Assembly (NCBI GenBank): GCA_951812535.1 | Contig: CATOSK010000011.1 | Coordinates: forward strand, 62,001-126,000 | Reading direction: 5' to 3' | Source: an uncultured Dehalococcoidia bacterium | Lineage (GTDB): Bacteria; Chloroflexota; Dehalococcoidia; Lucifugimonadales; UBA3495 | Length of the DNA stretch: 64,000 nt | Shown here: positions 1-12,616 of the stretch, one piece after another | Numbering within the stretch: the stretch's first letter is position 1 | Layout of the letters: the number at the start of each line of letters is the position of its first letter | Notes under the pieces: model-generated | What the model was told of the DNA's origin: nothing | What the model saw: the letters and a program-made list of their open reading frames with translations, nothing else | Database searches by the model: none | Made by a program: the position numbers and the translations under genes

Positions 1-2123
<2,123 letters not shown>

Positions 2124-2425
2124 ATTGGACCACCTTCACGCTCCGGGGAGCGCAGCCGCCCATTAAGAAGCGGGCGGGACATAATGCAAACTATCTGTGT
2201 GCCAATTGTACCGTAACCGGCCAACCCGCCAAAAGGCCAACTCGCCGGATTTCCTGGAGCGAAGTGCGCCCACTCTTCCGAATTTCCGCCTTTGTCCGGT
2301 CCTTACGCCCCGGCCCCCCCGCCGGATTCTCCCGAAGCCCAGGGTGGTTGGAGCGCGGCTAAACTGGCCGCTCCGCCAGCCTTCTACGCGTCACCGCCAT
2401 GCCTTTCCGTCATCCCCGCGTAGAG

Positions 2426-2449
2426 CCTGCCCCCGCCTACGGGGGCAGG
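2426..2449. repeat. Perfect stem-loop CCTGCCCCCG-CCTA-CGGGGGCAGG in intergenic DNA, REP-like
   Basis: 10 bp perfect inverted repeat with 4 nt loop, within 'cgtcatccccgcg...gggacccc', which resembles common dispersed intergenic palindromes. Confidence 0.5.
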
Positions 2450-2922
2450 GACCCCAGACCCCCCATAACTCCTTCCCTGCCTGCCTCGTCGCTACCTCCG
2501 GGTCGCTGCGCCCCCACCCCCTCTCTCAGGGGGGTTGGGGGATGCGTCCCCCAACGTAACCCCGATCGCACTGATACTGACAGTTGCCCCTTTCCATCCC
2601 GGCTTGTCGCCAGTTACCATGTCTAAATCTAAAGACAATAGCTGCGGGAAACGTTCCCAAGACAGTCTGGTTTGCCCCCTCGAATGGAACACTTTGGGAC
2701 AAAATAGGACAGAATGTTTTGTGGCATTGGCGGGCATGCGCCGTGCAACTATGAGTAGCGCCGCCCCGGAGCCTACGCTTAAATGCACCGAAATGCAGCA
2801 TCTTTTATTGTCTGCCCGTGGCCGAGGCTTTACCGTCGTCCTCTTTAACTGGAATTGACCCGTCTTCGGACCGGCATTATCATCCTGCCCTGACAGCAAC
2901 ATCTTGAAAATGGGAGGCGGTC

Positions 2923-3756
2923 ATGCCCAGGTTTAATGCCGGCGGCGTCCAGCTCTACTACGAGGAGCACGGCAGTGGGTTCCCCCTCATTTGGAGTCAC
3001 GAGTTCGGCGGCAACTACGACAGTTGGGATCCTCAGGTCAACTTCTTCTCCCGCCGCTACCGGGTTATCACCTACGCCGCCCGGGGCTATCCTCCCTCCG
3101 ACGTCCCCGAAGACCCTGCCGCCTATTCCCAGGACCAGGCTATCGAGGACCTCCGTCTCCTCATGGTCCACCTCAACATCCCCCGGGCCCACATCGGCGG
3201 ATTATCCATGGGCGGCAACGTGGCCCTTAACTTCGGCCTGCGCCACCCCGAAATGGCCCGCTCCCTCATCGTTGCCGCCTGCGGCTCCGGCAGCGACGAC
3301 CCGGAGCAGTTCCGCTCCGACGGCGCCCGCATGACCGGGGTGTTGATGACCCAGGGCATGGAGCCCATGGCCCGCGACTATGGTCACGGCCCCACCCGCA
3401 CCCAGCTTCTCCGCAAGGACCCCAAGGGATTCCAGGTGTTCTACGACGGCCTCGCCTCCCACTCCGCCCTCGGCTCCGCCCTCACCTACCGGGGCATCCA
3501 GATGACCCGCCCCCCGGTCTACGATCTCCAGGATGGAATGGGCCAGCTCCAGGTGCCCACCCTCGTCATGATTGGTGATGAGGACGACCCCTGCGTCAAT
3601 CCCGCCGTCTTCATGAAGCGGAACATCCCCCGCTGCGGGCTGGTTGTCTTTCCCCGCAGCGGTCACGCCATCAACCTCGAGGAACCCGACCTCTTCAACC
3701 GCACCGTTCTCGACTTCCTGCTGGAGGTGGAAGAAGGCGGCTGGCAACCCCGCTAG
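2923..3756 (+). CDS. Alpha/beta hydrolase fold protein
   Basis: Translation MPRFNAGGVQLYYEEHGSGFPLIWSHEFGGN...IGGLSMGGNVALNFGLRHPE...VPTLVMIGDEDDP...GHAINLEEPDLFN; GLSMGG nucleophile elbow. Confidence 0.92.
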   Translation: MPRFNAGGVQLYYEEHGSGFPLIWSHEFGGNYDSWDPQVNFFSRRYRVITYAARGYPPSDVPEDPAAYSQDQAIEDLRLLMVHLNIPRAHIGGLSMGGNVALNFGLRHPEMARSLIVAACGSGSDDPEQFRSDGARMTGVLMTQGMEPMARDYGHGPTRTQLLRKDPKGFQVFYDGLASHSALGSALTYRGIQMTRPPVYDLQDGMGQLQVPTLVMIGDEDDPCVNPAVFMKRNIPRCGLVVFPRSGHAINLEEPDLFNRTVLDFLLEVEEGGWQPR

Positions 3757-3963
3757 CTATCCCCTCTCGTCATCGCCTCCCCCTCTCTTCTGTCATGTGT
3801 ATGTCGCACCAGTCGCACAGATGGGCCAGTCTGTGGGTCGGGCCCGGTGGCGCGGTTGACGGGCAGGGTACCGTCGCCGATAATCGAACCGCCGGACTGT
3901 GGGCAACTGCAGTTCTTCCAAACCTGTTCCCCTATGAACTTCATTATAGAAAGACGGTAGCGT

Positions 3964-5241
3964 ATGGCCACTATAACCAAGCGGCGTCAACTGGGCCGGG
4001 GGGTCTCGATCGTCGGGGCCGGAATGTCCCAGTTCGGGGCCTTCGCCAACCAGACCAGCCGCGACCTGTTCGTGGATGCCTTCCAGGACATGATGGACCA
4101 CCTGGACCACGGGGTGGACGTCGAGGATATCGAGACGGGATACATCGGCAACTACTCGTCGGACCTGTTCGAAGGGCAGGGACACACGGCCCCCATCATT
4201 GCGGACTGGCTGGGGATGACGCCGGTCCCGATGACCCGAATCGAGAACGCTTGCGCCAGCAGCGGGAGCGCCCTCCGGGAGGGCATCATGGCCATCGCCT
4301 CGGGGATGTACGACGTGGTGCTGGTGGGTGGCGTGGAAAAGATGACCAGTCTGCCCACCGAGGGCGTGACGGAGGTGCTGGCTTCGGCGGCGGATAACCT
4401 CTACGAGGTTCCGGCCGGGCTGACTTTCCCCGGTATCTTCGGCGCACTGGCCAAGGCCCACATGGACCGGTACGAAACCAACCTGGACCACTTGCTGAAG
4501 GTGGGCATCAAGAACCACAACAACGGCGCGTTGAATCCCAAGGCGCAGTTCAACACAACGATCCGGAGCCTGATGGACCGGCGGGTGGCGCGGGCGCAGC
4601 AGCAGGGGCAGGCAGTCCCCGGCTGGCAGGACGAGATGGACTTCCTGAACGACCCGAGGTCCAATCCGTGGATCGCGTGGCCGCTGCGATTGTTCGACTG
4701 CGCGCCGATAACCGACGGGGCGGCCTGCCTGCTGCTGGTGGCGTCGGACATCGCGAACAACTTCACGGACAAGCCCATCAGGGTCGCGGGAATCGGGCAG
4801 GCAACAGGAAGGCCACTGCATGATGCGGACGAGCTGACGTCGCTGTCGGCGGCCAAATACGCATCGGAGCAGGCCTACGCGATGGCAGGAATCAGGCCTG
4901 ATGACGTGCAGTTGGCAGAGGTCCACGACTGCTTCACCATCGCCGAGATCATTGCCACGGAAGACTTGGGGTTCTTCGCCCCGGGCGACGGGGCGCGGGC
5001 GGTGGACGAAGGCCGGACAGCCCGGGACGGCGACCGTCCGATCAACACGTCGGGCGGGCTGAAGGCGAAAGGGCATCCCGTCGGCGCGTCGGGCGTGGCG
5101 CAGGTCATCGAGGTGTTCCACCAACTGCGGGGCGAGGCCGGACCGCGGCAGCTGCCCAATCCCGGCTTGGAAGTGGGGTTGACCCACAACGTGGGCGGAA
5201 CAGGCGGGACCTGCGTAGTCAACATCCTGCGGAGAGAGTAA
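3964..5241 (+). CDS. Thiolase family protein (SCP-x-like acetyl-CoA acetyltransferase)
   Basis: IENACASSGSALREGIMAIASGMYDVVLVGGVEKMT and NTSGGLKAKGHPVGASGVAQ motifs. Confidence 0.93.
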   Translation: MATITKRRQLGRGVSIVGAGMSQFGAFANQTSRDLFVDAFQDMMDHLDHGVDVEDIETGYIGNYSSDLFEGQGHTAPIIADWLGMTPVPMTRIENACASSGSALREGIMAIASGMYDVVLVGGVEKMTSLPTEGVTEVLASAADNLYEVPAGLTFPGIFGALAKAHMDRYETNLDHLLKVGIKNHNNGALNPKAQFNTTIRSLMDRRVARAQQQGQAVPGWQDEMDFLNDPRSNPWIAWPLRLFDCAPITDGAACLLLVASDIANNFTDKPIRVAGIGQATGRPLHDADELTSLSAAKYASEQAYAMAGIRPDDVQLAEVHDCFTIAEIIATEDLGFFAPGDGARAVDEGRTARDGDRPINTSGGLKAKGHPVGASGVAQVIEVFHQLRGEAGPRQLPNPGLEVGLTHNVGGTGGTCVVNILRRE

Positions 5242-5262
5242 GCAGGTGGAGGAGACAGGGGC

Positions 5263-5691
5263 ATGACCACCGGCGCCGACAGCACTGAAACGCGCGATTT
5301 CACCGGGGCGTCTTTCTACGCGTACCTGCAGGAAGGTAAGCTGATGGGCGTGCGGTGCAACGACTGCGGCAGACTGTCCGCCGAGCCGCGTCCCATGTGC
5401 CCGGACTGCCACAAGCGGGATATGTCCTGGTACGGGTTCGCGGGAACCGGTACATTGGGAGCTTTCACCTGCATTTCGGTGGTGCCGCAGGTTATGGCGG
5501 ACCGGGGTTACGGCAGGAACAATCCGTACTGCACCGGGATAGTGACGCTGGACGAAGGCCCCCGGATCAGCGCGGCCATCGTCGGAGTGGATGCGGCCAA
5601 TCCCCAGAACATCCGCACCGGGATGGCGCTGGCGGCGGACTTTTCGGATATCGATGCAGAGCATCCGACGCTGACGTTCCGGCCGGCCTGA
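5263..5691 (+). CDS. Zn-ribbon / OB-fold protein (DUF35 family), thiolase partner
   Basis: GVRCNDCGRLSAEPRPMCPDCHKRDMSWYGFAGTGTLGAFTCI; located directly after the thiolase. Confidence 0.9.
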   Translation: MTTGADSTETRDFTGASFYAYLQEGKLMGVRCNDCGRLSAEPRPMCPDCHKRDMSWYGFAGTGTLGAFTCISVVPQVMADRGYGRNNPYCTGIVTLDEGPRISAAIVGVDAANPQNIRTGMALAADFSDIDAEHPTLTFRPA

Positions 5692-5824
5692 AGGGGGAAG
5701 GACCGGCCAACGCAACAGGGTTTACATGGTGACGCGGGGGATGCCAACCCCCGGCCGCCGTCTGCTCGTAGTTGCAAAATGAAAAGCCCCTGGAATTCCC
5801 GAGACACGTTTAGAGGGGTGAGGG

Positions 5825-6310
5825 ATGGTCTGGATATACGTCGCAATCGGTGTGGGACTGGTGGTGGCCGCGGTATGGCTGGGGTACATGGTGTGGCGGA
5901 AGGACGCTGCCGACCTGGCAAGATACCTGACCCGGGACGGCTGTCCCTGGGAGAGGATATCGAGGACCAGCGCGGCGCCCGAAGGACCCGAACTGGTCTA
6001 CTACCACAACGTGAGTCCCGATGCCAGCGGCGTCGAGATGCGGGTCTATGATTACTCCCAATTCCCAGGTCAAGGGGAATATGACGAGGACGGCATCTGC
6101 CTTTCCGTCATCGACAATTCCAGCGGACACGGTGTGGTCCTGAACGAGTTTGGGCGGATGCTGGACGCGCTCCGGTTCGGGGACGAACTCTGGCGGGACA
6201 CGTTCCACGAAGACCCCGCGGTGATGCAGCAGATGATCGAGGAGAAGAAGGAGGAGTGGGACCAGTTGCAGCGGGACATTATGGTTATTCCCTATAACCA
6301 TTTCATGTAG
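5825..6310 (+). CDS. Hypothetical protein with N-terminal transmembrane helix
   Basis: MVWIYVAIGVGLVVAAVWLGYMVW followed by a soluble domain; uninterrupted ORF. Confidence 0.6.
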   Translation: MVWIYVAIGVGLVVAAVWLGYMVWRKDAADLARYLTRDGCPWERISRTSAAPEGPELVYYHNVSPDASGVEMRVYDYSQFPGQGEYDEDGICLSVIDNSSGHGVVLNEFGRMLDALRFGDELWRDTFHEDPAVMQQMIEEKKEEWDQLQRDIMVIPYNHFM

Positions 6311-6357
6311 GGGTTGGTTTCGGGCCCCACCCGACGGAGTTTTTCTGATAAAACGAA

Positions 6358-6387
6358 AAGCCCCCGGCTCCTATGAGCCGGGGGCTT
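6358..6387. terminator. Bidirectional rho-independent-type terminator
   Basis: AAGCCCCCGGCTC-CTAT-GAGCCGGGGGCTT, 13 bp perfect stem between convergent genes. Confidence 0.85.
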
Positions 6388-6428
6388 CTTCTGTCCAGAT
6401 GGGGCGTTTCCCTGCTGGAACGTAGGGC

Positions 6429-6854
6429 CTAGTCGAAGCCGCGGGTGCCGATCCAGCCGGTGCCCGAGACGTCGATCATCTCGCCGTTGGGGCCTTCGTA
6501 CTTGGTCTCGACGTTCTCGGTACGGGGCCCGCCCATGCCTGCGTGGAGGGCGTTGTTGACGGAGTCCATGGGCTTGGAGCCCGCATCGGCCAGGCGTGCC
6601 TCGATCTCCTCCAGGCTCTCGACCTCGAAGCCGATGTGGTGGATGCCTTCCCAGTCCTTGCCGCGCTCGCCGGCGACGGCGTCGTTCTGGAAGTCAAGAA
6701 TGGCCATGTTGATGTTGCCGTCGCTGAGCATGAATCCCTTTGCGTTTTCGCTGCTGAGCTGGGATACCTGGCGCAGACCAAAGACCTCGGAGTAAAACTT
6801 GGCGGTCTTCTCGGCGTCGTTGGTGGCGATGGCGATGTGCTTAATCTGGGGCAT
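6429..6854 (-). CDS. VOC family (glyoxalase-like) protein
   Basis: MPQIKHIAIATNDAEKTAKFYSEVFGLRQVSQ...GIHHIGFEVESLEEIEARLADAG. Confidence 0.9.
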   Translation of the reverse strand: MPQIKHIAIATNDAEKTAKFYSEVFGLRQVSQLSSENAKGFMLSDGNINMAILDFQNDAVAGERGKDWEGIHHIGFEVESLEEIEARLADAGSKPMDSVNNALHAGMGGPRTENVETKYEGPNGEMIDVSGTGWIGTRGFD

Positions 6855-7071
6855 ATCTCCTCCTCCTGATCGGTTGGGTCGGTACGATTTCCTGCCCTGG
6901 GAAGGGTCTGTTGTCACAAGTCACGATATCACTTTTTGCCGGGTGCCGCTACCCGTCGTTACAGCCCCACCGATTGGATGATCGGAAAGGCCCGTGTTAG
7001 AATTGGCCCGACTCAGAAGAGTCGCGATGCCAGTTTTAGTCGTGTGACGACAAACGATGAAGGAGAACCCG

Positions 7072-8232
7072 ATGGCTGCTCCCAAAAGGATGAAATTCGG
7101 AGTTTTCATGGCCCCATTCCACCGGGTGGGCGAGAATCCCACGCTGGCCCTGGAGCGGGACTTGGAACTCCTCCAATGGCTGGATACGCTGGGGTTTGAC
7201 GAGGCGTGGATCGGCGAACACCACAGCGCGGGGTGGGAAACCATCGCTTCCCCGGAAGTGTTCATGGCCACGGCCGCTGAACGGACCCGCAACATCCGCC
7301 TGGGCACCGGGGTGGTCAGCCTCCCATACCATCATCCCTACATGGTTGCCAACCGAATGGTGCTGCTGGACCATCTGACCAGGGGGCGGGTGATGCTGGG
7401 GGTCGGGCCCGGAGCCCTGGCTTCCGATGCCTATATGTTGGGGATCAATCCGGCGCGGCAGCGGGAGATGATGGACGAGTCGCTGGGAATAATCATGCGG
7501 CTGTTCAACGAGACGGAACCCATCAATTACCAGAGCGACTGGTTCGAAATGCACGACGCTACTCTGCAATTGCGGCCCTACCAGGAGACCTTTCCCGTGG
7601 CGGTGGCCTCGGTGCAGAGCCCGGCGGGGGTCCTGCTGGCCGGGAAGCACGGGACGGCGGTCATTTCCCTCAGTGTGCCCCGGGACCTGATCCGGCGGAC
7701 CACGCTGAAGGACCAGTGGGCCATCGCCGAGGAGTCGGCCGCTGAACACGGGAAGACGGTGGACCGGAACCAGTGGCGGCTGTCCGTCGGATGTCATCTG
7801 GCCGAGACACGGAAGGAGGCCTTCGAGGACATCAGGGTTGGGTCCGGCAGAGTGGTGACCGAGTATTTCGGGAATACCCTGGGGCACGAGGTGCCGGACG
7901 TCCCGCAGGACAAGATCGTGGACTTCATGGCGGAGAACAACCAGTGGATCGTGGGTACGCCGGACGACTGCATCGCCGGGATAGAGCGTCTGCTGGAGGC
8001 CAGCGGAGGGTTCGGCGGGCTGCTGATCCGGGTGGAGGACTGGGCGCCGCGAGACAAGATTCTACGGAGCTATGAACTGCTGGCGCGGTACGTGATGCCC
8101 CGGTTCCAGGGCAGCTTGGTGGGTATCGAAGGTTCCAACCAATGGGCGGCCCAGATCAAGGATGAGCTGCAGGTGAACCGGCGGGCCGGCCTGGAGGCAG
8201 CAACCCAGGCGTACCTGGCTCAGCGCTCCTAG
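7072..8232 (+). CDS. LLM class flavin-dependent oxidoreductase (luciferase-like)
   Basis: MKFGVFMAPFHRVGENPTLALERDLELLQWLDTLGFDEAWIGEHHSAGWETIASPEVFMA; AAGGAGAA ribosome-binding site before the ATG at 7072. Confidence 0.93.
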   Translation: MAAPKRMKFGVFMAPFHRVGENPTLALERDLELLQWLDTLGFDEAWIGEHHSAGWETIASPEVFMATAAERTRNIRLGTGVVSLPYHHPYMVANRMVLLDHLTRGRVMLGVGPGALASDAYMLGINPARQREMMDESLGIIMRLFNETEPINYQSDWFEMHDATLQLRPYQETFPVAVASVQSPAGVLLAGKHGTAVISLSVPRDLIRRTTLKDQWAIAEESAAEHGKTVDRNQWRLSVGCHLAETRKEAFEDIRVGSGRVVTEYFGNTLGHEVPDVPQDKIVDFMAENNQWIVGTPDDCIAGIERLLEASGGFGGLLIRVEDWAPRDKILRSYELLARYVMPRFQGSLVGIEGSNQWAAQIKDELQVNRRAGLEAATQAYLAQRS

Positions 8233-8268
8233 TCCACGCAAGGGGAACCCCCGGATTGGACATATGCA

Positions 8269-8298
8269 GGCCCGGGCCCTAATAAACGGGCCTGGGCC
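8269..8298 (+). terminator. Probable terminator hairpin
   Basis: GGCCCGGGCCC-TAATAAAC-GGGCCTGGGCC, 11 bp stem with one G-U pair, downstream of the LLM gene, followed by TTCTT. Confidence 0.6.
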
Positions 8299-8434
8299 GC
8301 TTCTTAATTGTGGCAGACCATTTAGAGGCCGGAGGGGTTCGGGAGGCTGGCGGGCTTCTGATAATATGAGCGAAGTGCAAATGGGTGTGGGGAATCCAAA
8401 GGTCCACCGGGAATGTTGAGGGAGGCAGCGGGAA

Positions 8435-9871
8435 ATGCGGAAGACGAAGATTATCGCAACCATCGGGCCCGCATCGCGGGATGAGGCGACGCTGGACCAA
8501 CTGGTCAGCGCGGGAATGGACTGCGCGAGGCTGAACTTTTCCCACGGCACGCTGGAAGAGCACGCCGAGGTCATTCAGTTAGTCCGGAAGCTGTCGGAGA
8601 AACACCAGCGCCCGGTGGCCATCCTGCAGGACCTGGGAGGGATCAAGCTGCGGCTGGGAACGATGAAGGAAGCGGTGCAACTGAACCACGGGGACGAGGT
8701 GACCATCGTCGCGGATGAGTCATCAGACCGGGCCGACCTCATCCCCTTTCCCGAACCGAGCATCATCAGAAATTTCCGGCCCGGGACCCTGGTCTACATT
8801 TCCGACGGCGTGGTCTGCCTGGAGGTGGAGGAAAACCGGGGGCAGGAGGTGAAAGCCCGGGTCCGCAACGGGGGGATTATCTCATCCCACAAGGGGATGA
8901 ACCTGCCGGGGGTGCAGATTGACCATCCGGTGTTGACGGATGCGGACAAGGTGGCGCTGCAGTTCGGGGTTGAACACGACGTGGACTGGGTGGGGGTGTC
9001 CTTCGTGCGCACGGTGGAGGATATGCGCTACGCCAAGGCGTACCTGCGCAGCATCGGGTCCGAGGCGCGGGTGATGGCCAAGCTGGAGCGGGCGGAGGGC
9101 ATCGACAACCTGGATAGCATCCTGCAGGAGCTGGACGGGGTGATGGTGGCGCGGGGCGACCTGGGCGTCGAGATTCCAATGGAGCGGGTGCCCATCGTCC
9201 AGCGGGAGATTGTCCAGAAGGCGTCGGAGCAGGCGCGGGTGTCTTGCATAGCGACGCAGATGCTGCGGTCGATGGTGGTGGCGCCCACCCCGACGCGGGC
9301 GGAGGTTTCCGACATAGCCAACGCGGTGCTGGAGGGATGCGACTGCATCCTGCTTTCCGACGAGATAGCGGTAGGGGACTACCCGGTGGAGGCGGTGCGG
9401 GTGGCTGACACGACGATCAGGGAGGCGGAGAAGATATTCCCGTACTACAAGGACCTGCCGTCGGCGGACCGGACGCAGGCCATCGCTTCCGGCGCGTCGC
9501 GTTTGACCCGGGAGCTCAGCTCCAAACCAATTGTGGTCACCAGCACCGGGCGAGCGGCGGTGGAGGTCTCGCGGTTCAGGCCCGAGAGCGACATCATCGC
9601 GTTTTCCCACGAGGACGCGGTGCTGCGCAAGCTGGCGCTGGTATGGGGCGTCAGTCCGGTGGGAGCCATTCCTCCAGAGCCGGACATCGCAAAGCTCGTG
9701 CAGATATTGATCCGGGAGTCGCTATCCACCGGGCTGGTGTCGGACAGCGACTTGGTGACGATAGTACATGGGTTCATGACGGGTGTGTCGGGAACCACGA
9801 ATTCGATCCAGGTGCTGGACGTGAAGGCGTACCTGGAACGGGAGTCGATGGGGATGGGCCCGGGGATTTAG
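8435..9871 (+). CDS. pyk: Pyruvate kinase
   Basis: MRKTKIIATIGPASRDEATLDQLVSAGMDCARLNFSHGTLEEH...VMVARGDLGVEIPMERVPIVQ. Confidence 0.96.
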   Translation: MRKTKIIATIGPASRDEATLDQLVSAGMDCARLNFSHGTLEEHAEVIQLVRKLSEKHQRPVAILQDLGGIKLRLGTMKEAVQLNHGDEVTIVADESSDRADLIPFPEPSIIRNFRPGTLVYISDGVVCLEVEENRGQEVKARVRNGGIISSHKGMNLPGVQIDHPVLTDADKVALQFGVEHDVDWVGVSFVRTVEDMRYAKAYLRSIGSEARVMAKLERAEGIDNLDSILQELDGVMVARGDLGVEIPMERVPIVQREIVQKASEQARVSCIATQMLRSMVVAPTPTRAEVSDIANAVLEGCDCILLSDEIAVGDYPVEAVRVADTTIREAEKIFPYYKDLPSADRTQAIASGASRLTRELSSKPIVVTSTGRAAVEVSRFRPESDIIAFSHEDAVLRKLALVWGVSPVGAIPPEPDIAKLVQILIRESLSTGLVSDSDLVTIVHGFMTGVSGTTNSIQVLDVKAYLERESMGMGPGI

Positions 9872-9950
9872 AAGGGTTCTATGGCGTTTCCGGGAGGGTT
9901 TTCAAGCGTCTTGTAGGCCTTTAGGGGGCATGGTATTCTAATTGGACGGT

Positions 9951-10025
9951 GCCCCTGTAGCTCAGCGGATAGAGTGCTGGCCTCCGGAGCCAGAGACGAG
10001 AGTTCGATCCTCTCCGGGGGTACCA
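9951..10025 (+). tRNA. tRNA-Arg (anticodon CCG), CCA encoded
   Basis: gcccctgTAGCTCAGcggatagagTgctggcctCCGgagccag...gagTTCGATCctc..., cloverleaf folds by eye. Confidence 0.9.
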
Positions 10026-10101
10026 TTCCTATTCCATGTCTCCCTGTGCGGTTCCGGGTGCGGCAATCGGGGCCGCCTGCTTTTTCGGGACTGAGATTTC
10101 T

Positions 10102-10176
10102 CGGGGCGTGGCCCAGCGGCAGGGCGCCTGGTTTGGGACCAGGAGGTCGGCAGTTCGATCCTGCCCGCCCCGACCA
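10102..10176 (+). tRNA. tRNA-Pro (anticodon TGG), CCA encoded
   Basis: cggggcgTGGCccagcggcagGGCgcctggttTGGgaccaggaggtcggcagTTCGATCctgcccgccccgACCA. Confidence 0.9.
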
Positions 10177-10328
10177 ATTTCCGGGCGCCTGCGAATCCCC
10201 CGGAAATTCTTGACAGTGCCCCGGCCCTTTGCTAGATTCCAGCCAACTCGAGCCAGGAAAGAAGGCCGTCAACTCACGCCCCCTGGGCCCCATGACAGTT
10301 GGCGTCGTGTATCATCGGGCCAGGAGTT

Positions 10329-11423
10329 ATGGGCAGCAAGCGCAGTCGAGACACTGAACGCGAGACAGTGAACCAGTCCGGCAACGGGCCGGTCCTCCCA
10401 CCCATGTTCGACCGCTACCGGGACCTGGTGGAAGGGCGGCTGAAGGACGCCGCCCCCGAAGGCGGGGAGGGGTCCCTTCCTGCCTTGATGCGCTACCACC
10501 TGGGGTGGGTAGACCCGCAGGGACAGCCGGCGGCGTCTCCTGCTTCCCAGGGAAAAGCCCTCAGACCGACCCTCTGCATGTTCGCCTGCGAAGCCTTGGA
10601 GGGAGACCCGGCGGTGGCCGCGCCCGCGGCAGCGGCACTGGAGCTAATCCACAACTTTTCCCTGCTGCACGACGACATCCAGGACCAGGACACCGAGCGG
10701 CGGCACCAGGCCACGGTCTGGTCGCTGTGGGGTATCCCGAAGGCGCTGGTGGCCGGCGACGCGATGCAGTCGCTGGGGGACCTGACGATGCTGCAAAGCG
10801 AAGGCCCTCCGGTACCTCCGGAGGTGGCGCTGCGGGTGTCGGAAATCCTGACCGAGGGCTACATGGAGATGATCGGCGGGCAGTGCCTGGACCTGGGGTT
10901 CGAGTCCCGCACGGACATCACCACGCAGGACTACCTGGAGATGATCGCGGGGAAGACGGGGGCCTTGATCCGCAGTGCCGTTCACATCGGCGCCCTGCTG
11001 GCCAGCGACAACGAAGCCGCAACCCAGGCTTTCGCCGGGTTCGGCAGTCACCTGGGGAGGGCGTTCCAGATCCGCGACGACTACCTTGGCATCTGGGGAG
11101 ACCAGGGAGTGACCGGCAAGTCTACCGATAACGACATTCGCCGCAGGAAGAAGTCATTTCCGGTGGTGTACGCCTTCGAACACGCATCCGGGGCATCAAA
11201 GGATGAACTACTGCGGATCTACGGGCAGGAGGAACTGGACGACCCGGACGTGCTGAGGGTGATGGCAATACTGGACGAGTTGAACGCAGACGGGTTTTCC
11301 GACTCCCTGACCCAGGCCAGCGCGCAGCGGGCGGTGGAAGCCCTGCAAGGGGTGGAACTTCCGTCGTGGGCCCGGGAAGAAGTGAACGGCCTGGTGGACT
11401 TCCTGGCACGGCGGCTGTACTGA
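10329..11423 (+). CDS. Polyprenyl synthetase family protein (FPP/GGPP synthase-like)
   Basis: GKALRPTLCMFACEALEGDP...HNFSLLHDDIQDQDTERRHQATVWSLWGIPKALVAGDAM...AFQIRDDYLGIWGD. Confidence 0.92.
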   Translation: MGSKRSRDTERETVNQSGNGPVLPPMFDRYRDLVEGRLKDAAPEGGEGSLPALMRYHLGWVDPQGQPAASPASQGKALRPTLCMFACEALEGDPAVAAPAAAALELIHNFSLLHDDIQDQDTERRHQATVWSLWGIPKALVAGDAMQSLGDLTMLQSEGPPVPPEVALRVSEILTEGYMEMIGGQCLDLGFESRTDITTQDYLEMIAGKTGALIRSAVHIGALLASDNEAATQAFAGFGSHLGRAFQIRDDYLGIWGDQGVTGKSTDNDIRRRKKSFPVVYAFEHASGASKDELLRIYGQEELDDPDVLRVMAILDELNADGFSDSLTQASAQRAVEALQGVELPSWAREEVNGLVDFLARRLY

Positions 11424-11489
11424 CTGCGGGAGTCCCTGCGCTCCTTCAAGCTAATCCTGCCGGCCATCCAATTCTGAACGAAAGCAAGG

Positions 11490-12593
11490 GTGACGATGAC
11501 TGAGGCAACAACCGTCGACAGACCTGACGTCAAAGGAGCCCCGGCCAGAAAATCTTCGGCCAAGAGACCGATCGAAATGTCGGTGCGGCTGGGATGGTAC
11601 ATCCTCAGGAACCGCCTGCATGGCCGGAAGCGCTTTCCCCTGGTTACCATGCTGGAACCGCTGGAGATGTGCAACCTGGCCTGCATCGGCTGTGGGCGCA
11701 TCCGGGAGTACCGGTCGGTGCTGGACAAGATGATGCCGGTGGAGGAAGCGCTGGCGGCGGTGGAAGATGCGGGAGCGCCCATCGTTTCAATAGCGGGCGG
11801 CGAGCCGACCATCCATCCCCAAATTGACGAGATCATCAACACGCTGGTCGAGCGGAAGTATTTCGTGTACTGCTGCACCAACGCCCTGCTGCTGGAGCGG
11901 ATGCTGACCAAGATTCCGCCGTCCAAATACTTCTGCTGGGTGGTGCACATGGACGGAATGGAGGAGAAGCACGACGAGTCGGTGGCGCGGGCCGGGGTCT
12001 TCAAGAAAGCAGTCGACGGCATAGAGCTGGCGGTTTCCCGGGGATACCGGGTCTGCACCAACACGACGGTGTTCAAGAACAGCGACGTGGAAGACCTGCA
12101 CGAGATGTTCCGGTACGTCAGCGACCTGGGGGTTGAGGGTTCGATGATCTCTCCCGGGTATGACTTCGAGGATGCGCCGGACCGGGACCTGTTCCTGAGC
12201 CGGAAGGAGTCGCGGAGGATTTTCCAGAAACTGCTGGCCCCGGAGAAGACGGCGGGGATGAAGTTCTACAACAACCCGCTGTACCTGAATTTCCTACAGG
12301 GGGAACGGGAATACCAGTGCACCGCCTGGTCCAATCCGACCTACACGGTGATGGGCTGGCGGAAGCCGTGCTATCCGCTGGCCGACGAGCACACCGACGA
12401 TGTGAACCAGCTCTACGACGCCATCCTGTGGGAGCAGCAGTATGGGGTGGGACGGGACCCACGCTGCGGCAACTGCATGATGCATTGCGGGTTCGAATCG
12501 GCAACGATCTTCCAGGCGGTGGGGACTCCTAGGGACTGGGTGACTCTCATAAAGTCGGGGGCCGCGCACAAGGGCGGCATCACGGCGGGCTGA
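11490..12593 (+). CDS. hpnH: Adenosyl-hopene transferase HpnH (radical SAM)
   Basis: MSVRLGWYILRNRLHGRKRFPLVTMLEPLEMCNLACIGCGRIREY with CxxxCxxC cluster motif, followed by hopanoid genes. Confidence 0.93.
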   Translation: MTMTEATTVDRPDVKGAPARKSSAKRPIEMSVRLGWYILRNRLHGRKRFPLVTMLEPLEMCNLACIGCGRIREYRSVLDKMMPVEEALAAVEDAGAPIVSIAGGEPTIHPQIDEIINTLVERKYFVYCCTNALLLERMLTKIPPSKYFCWVVHMDGMEEKHDESVARAGVFKKAVDGIELAVSRGYRVCTNTTVFKNSDVEDLHEMFRYVSDLGVEGSMISPGYDFEDAPDRDLFLSRKESRRIFQKLLAPEKTAGMKFYNNPLYLNFLQGEREYQCTAWSNPTYTVMGWRKPCYPLADEHTDDVNQLYDAILWEQQYGVGRDPRCGNCMMHCGFESATIFQAVGTPRDWVTLIKSGAAHKGGITAG

Positions 12594-12616
12594 CCGCGGA
12601 GGGTGGAACGGGGCGG

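Noticed and set aside
2160-2922. Short ORFs between secA and the alpha/beta hydrolase
   Set aside because: Overlapping ORFs on both strands with no domain; region looks intergenic with repeat-like GC palindromes.
3793-5715. 640-aa minus-strand ORF over the thiolase/DUF35 genes
   Set aside because: Antisense shadow ORF of GC-rich coding DNA; no recognisable domain, and the plus-strand genes are convincing.
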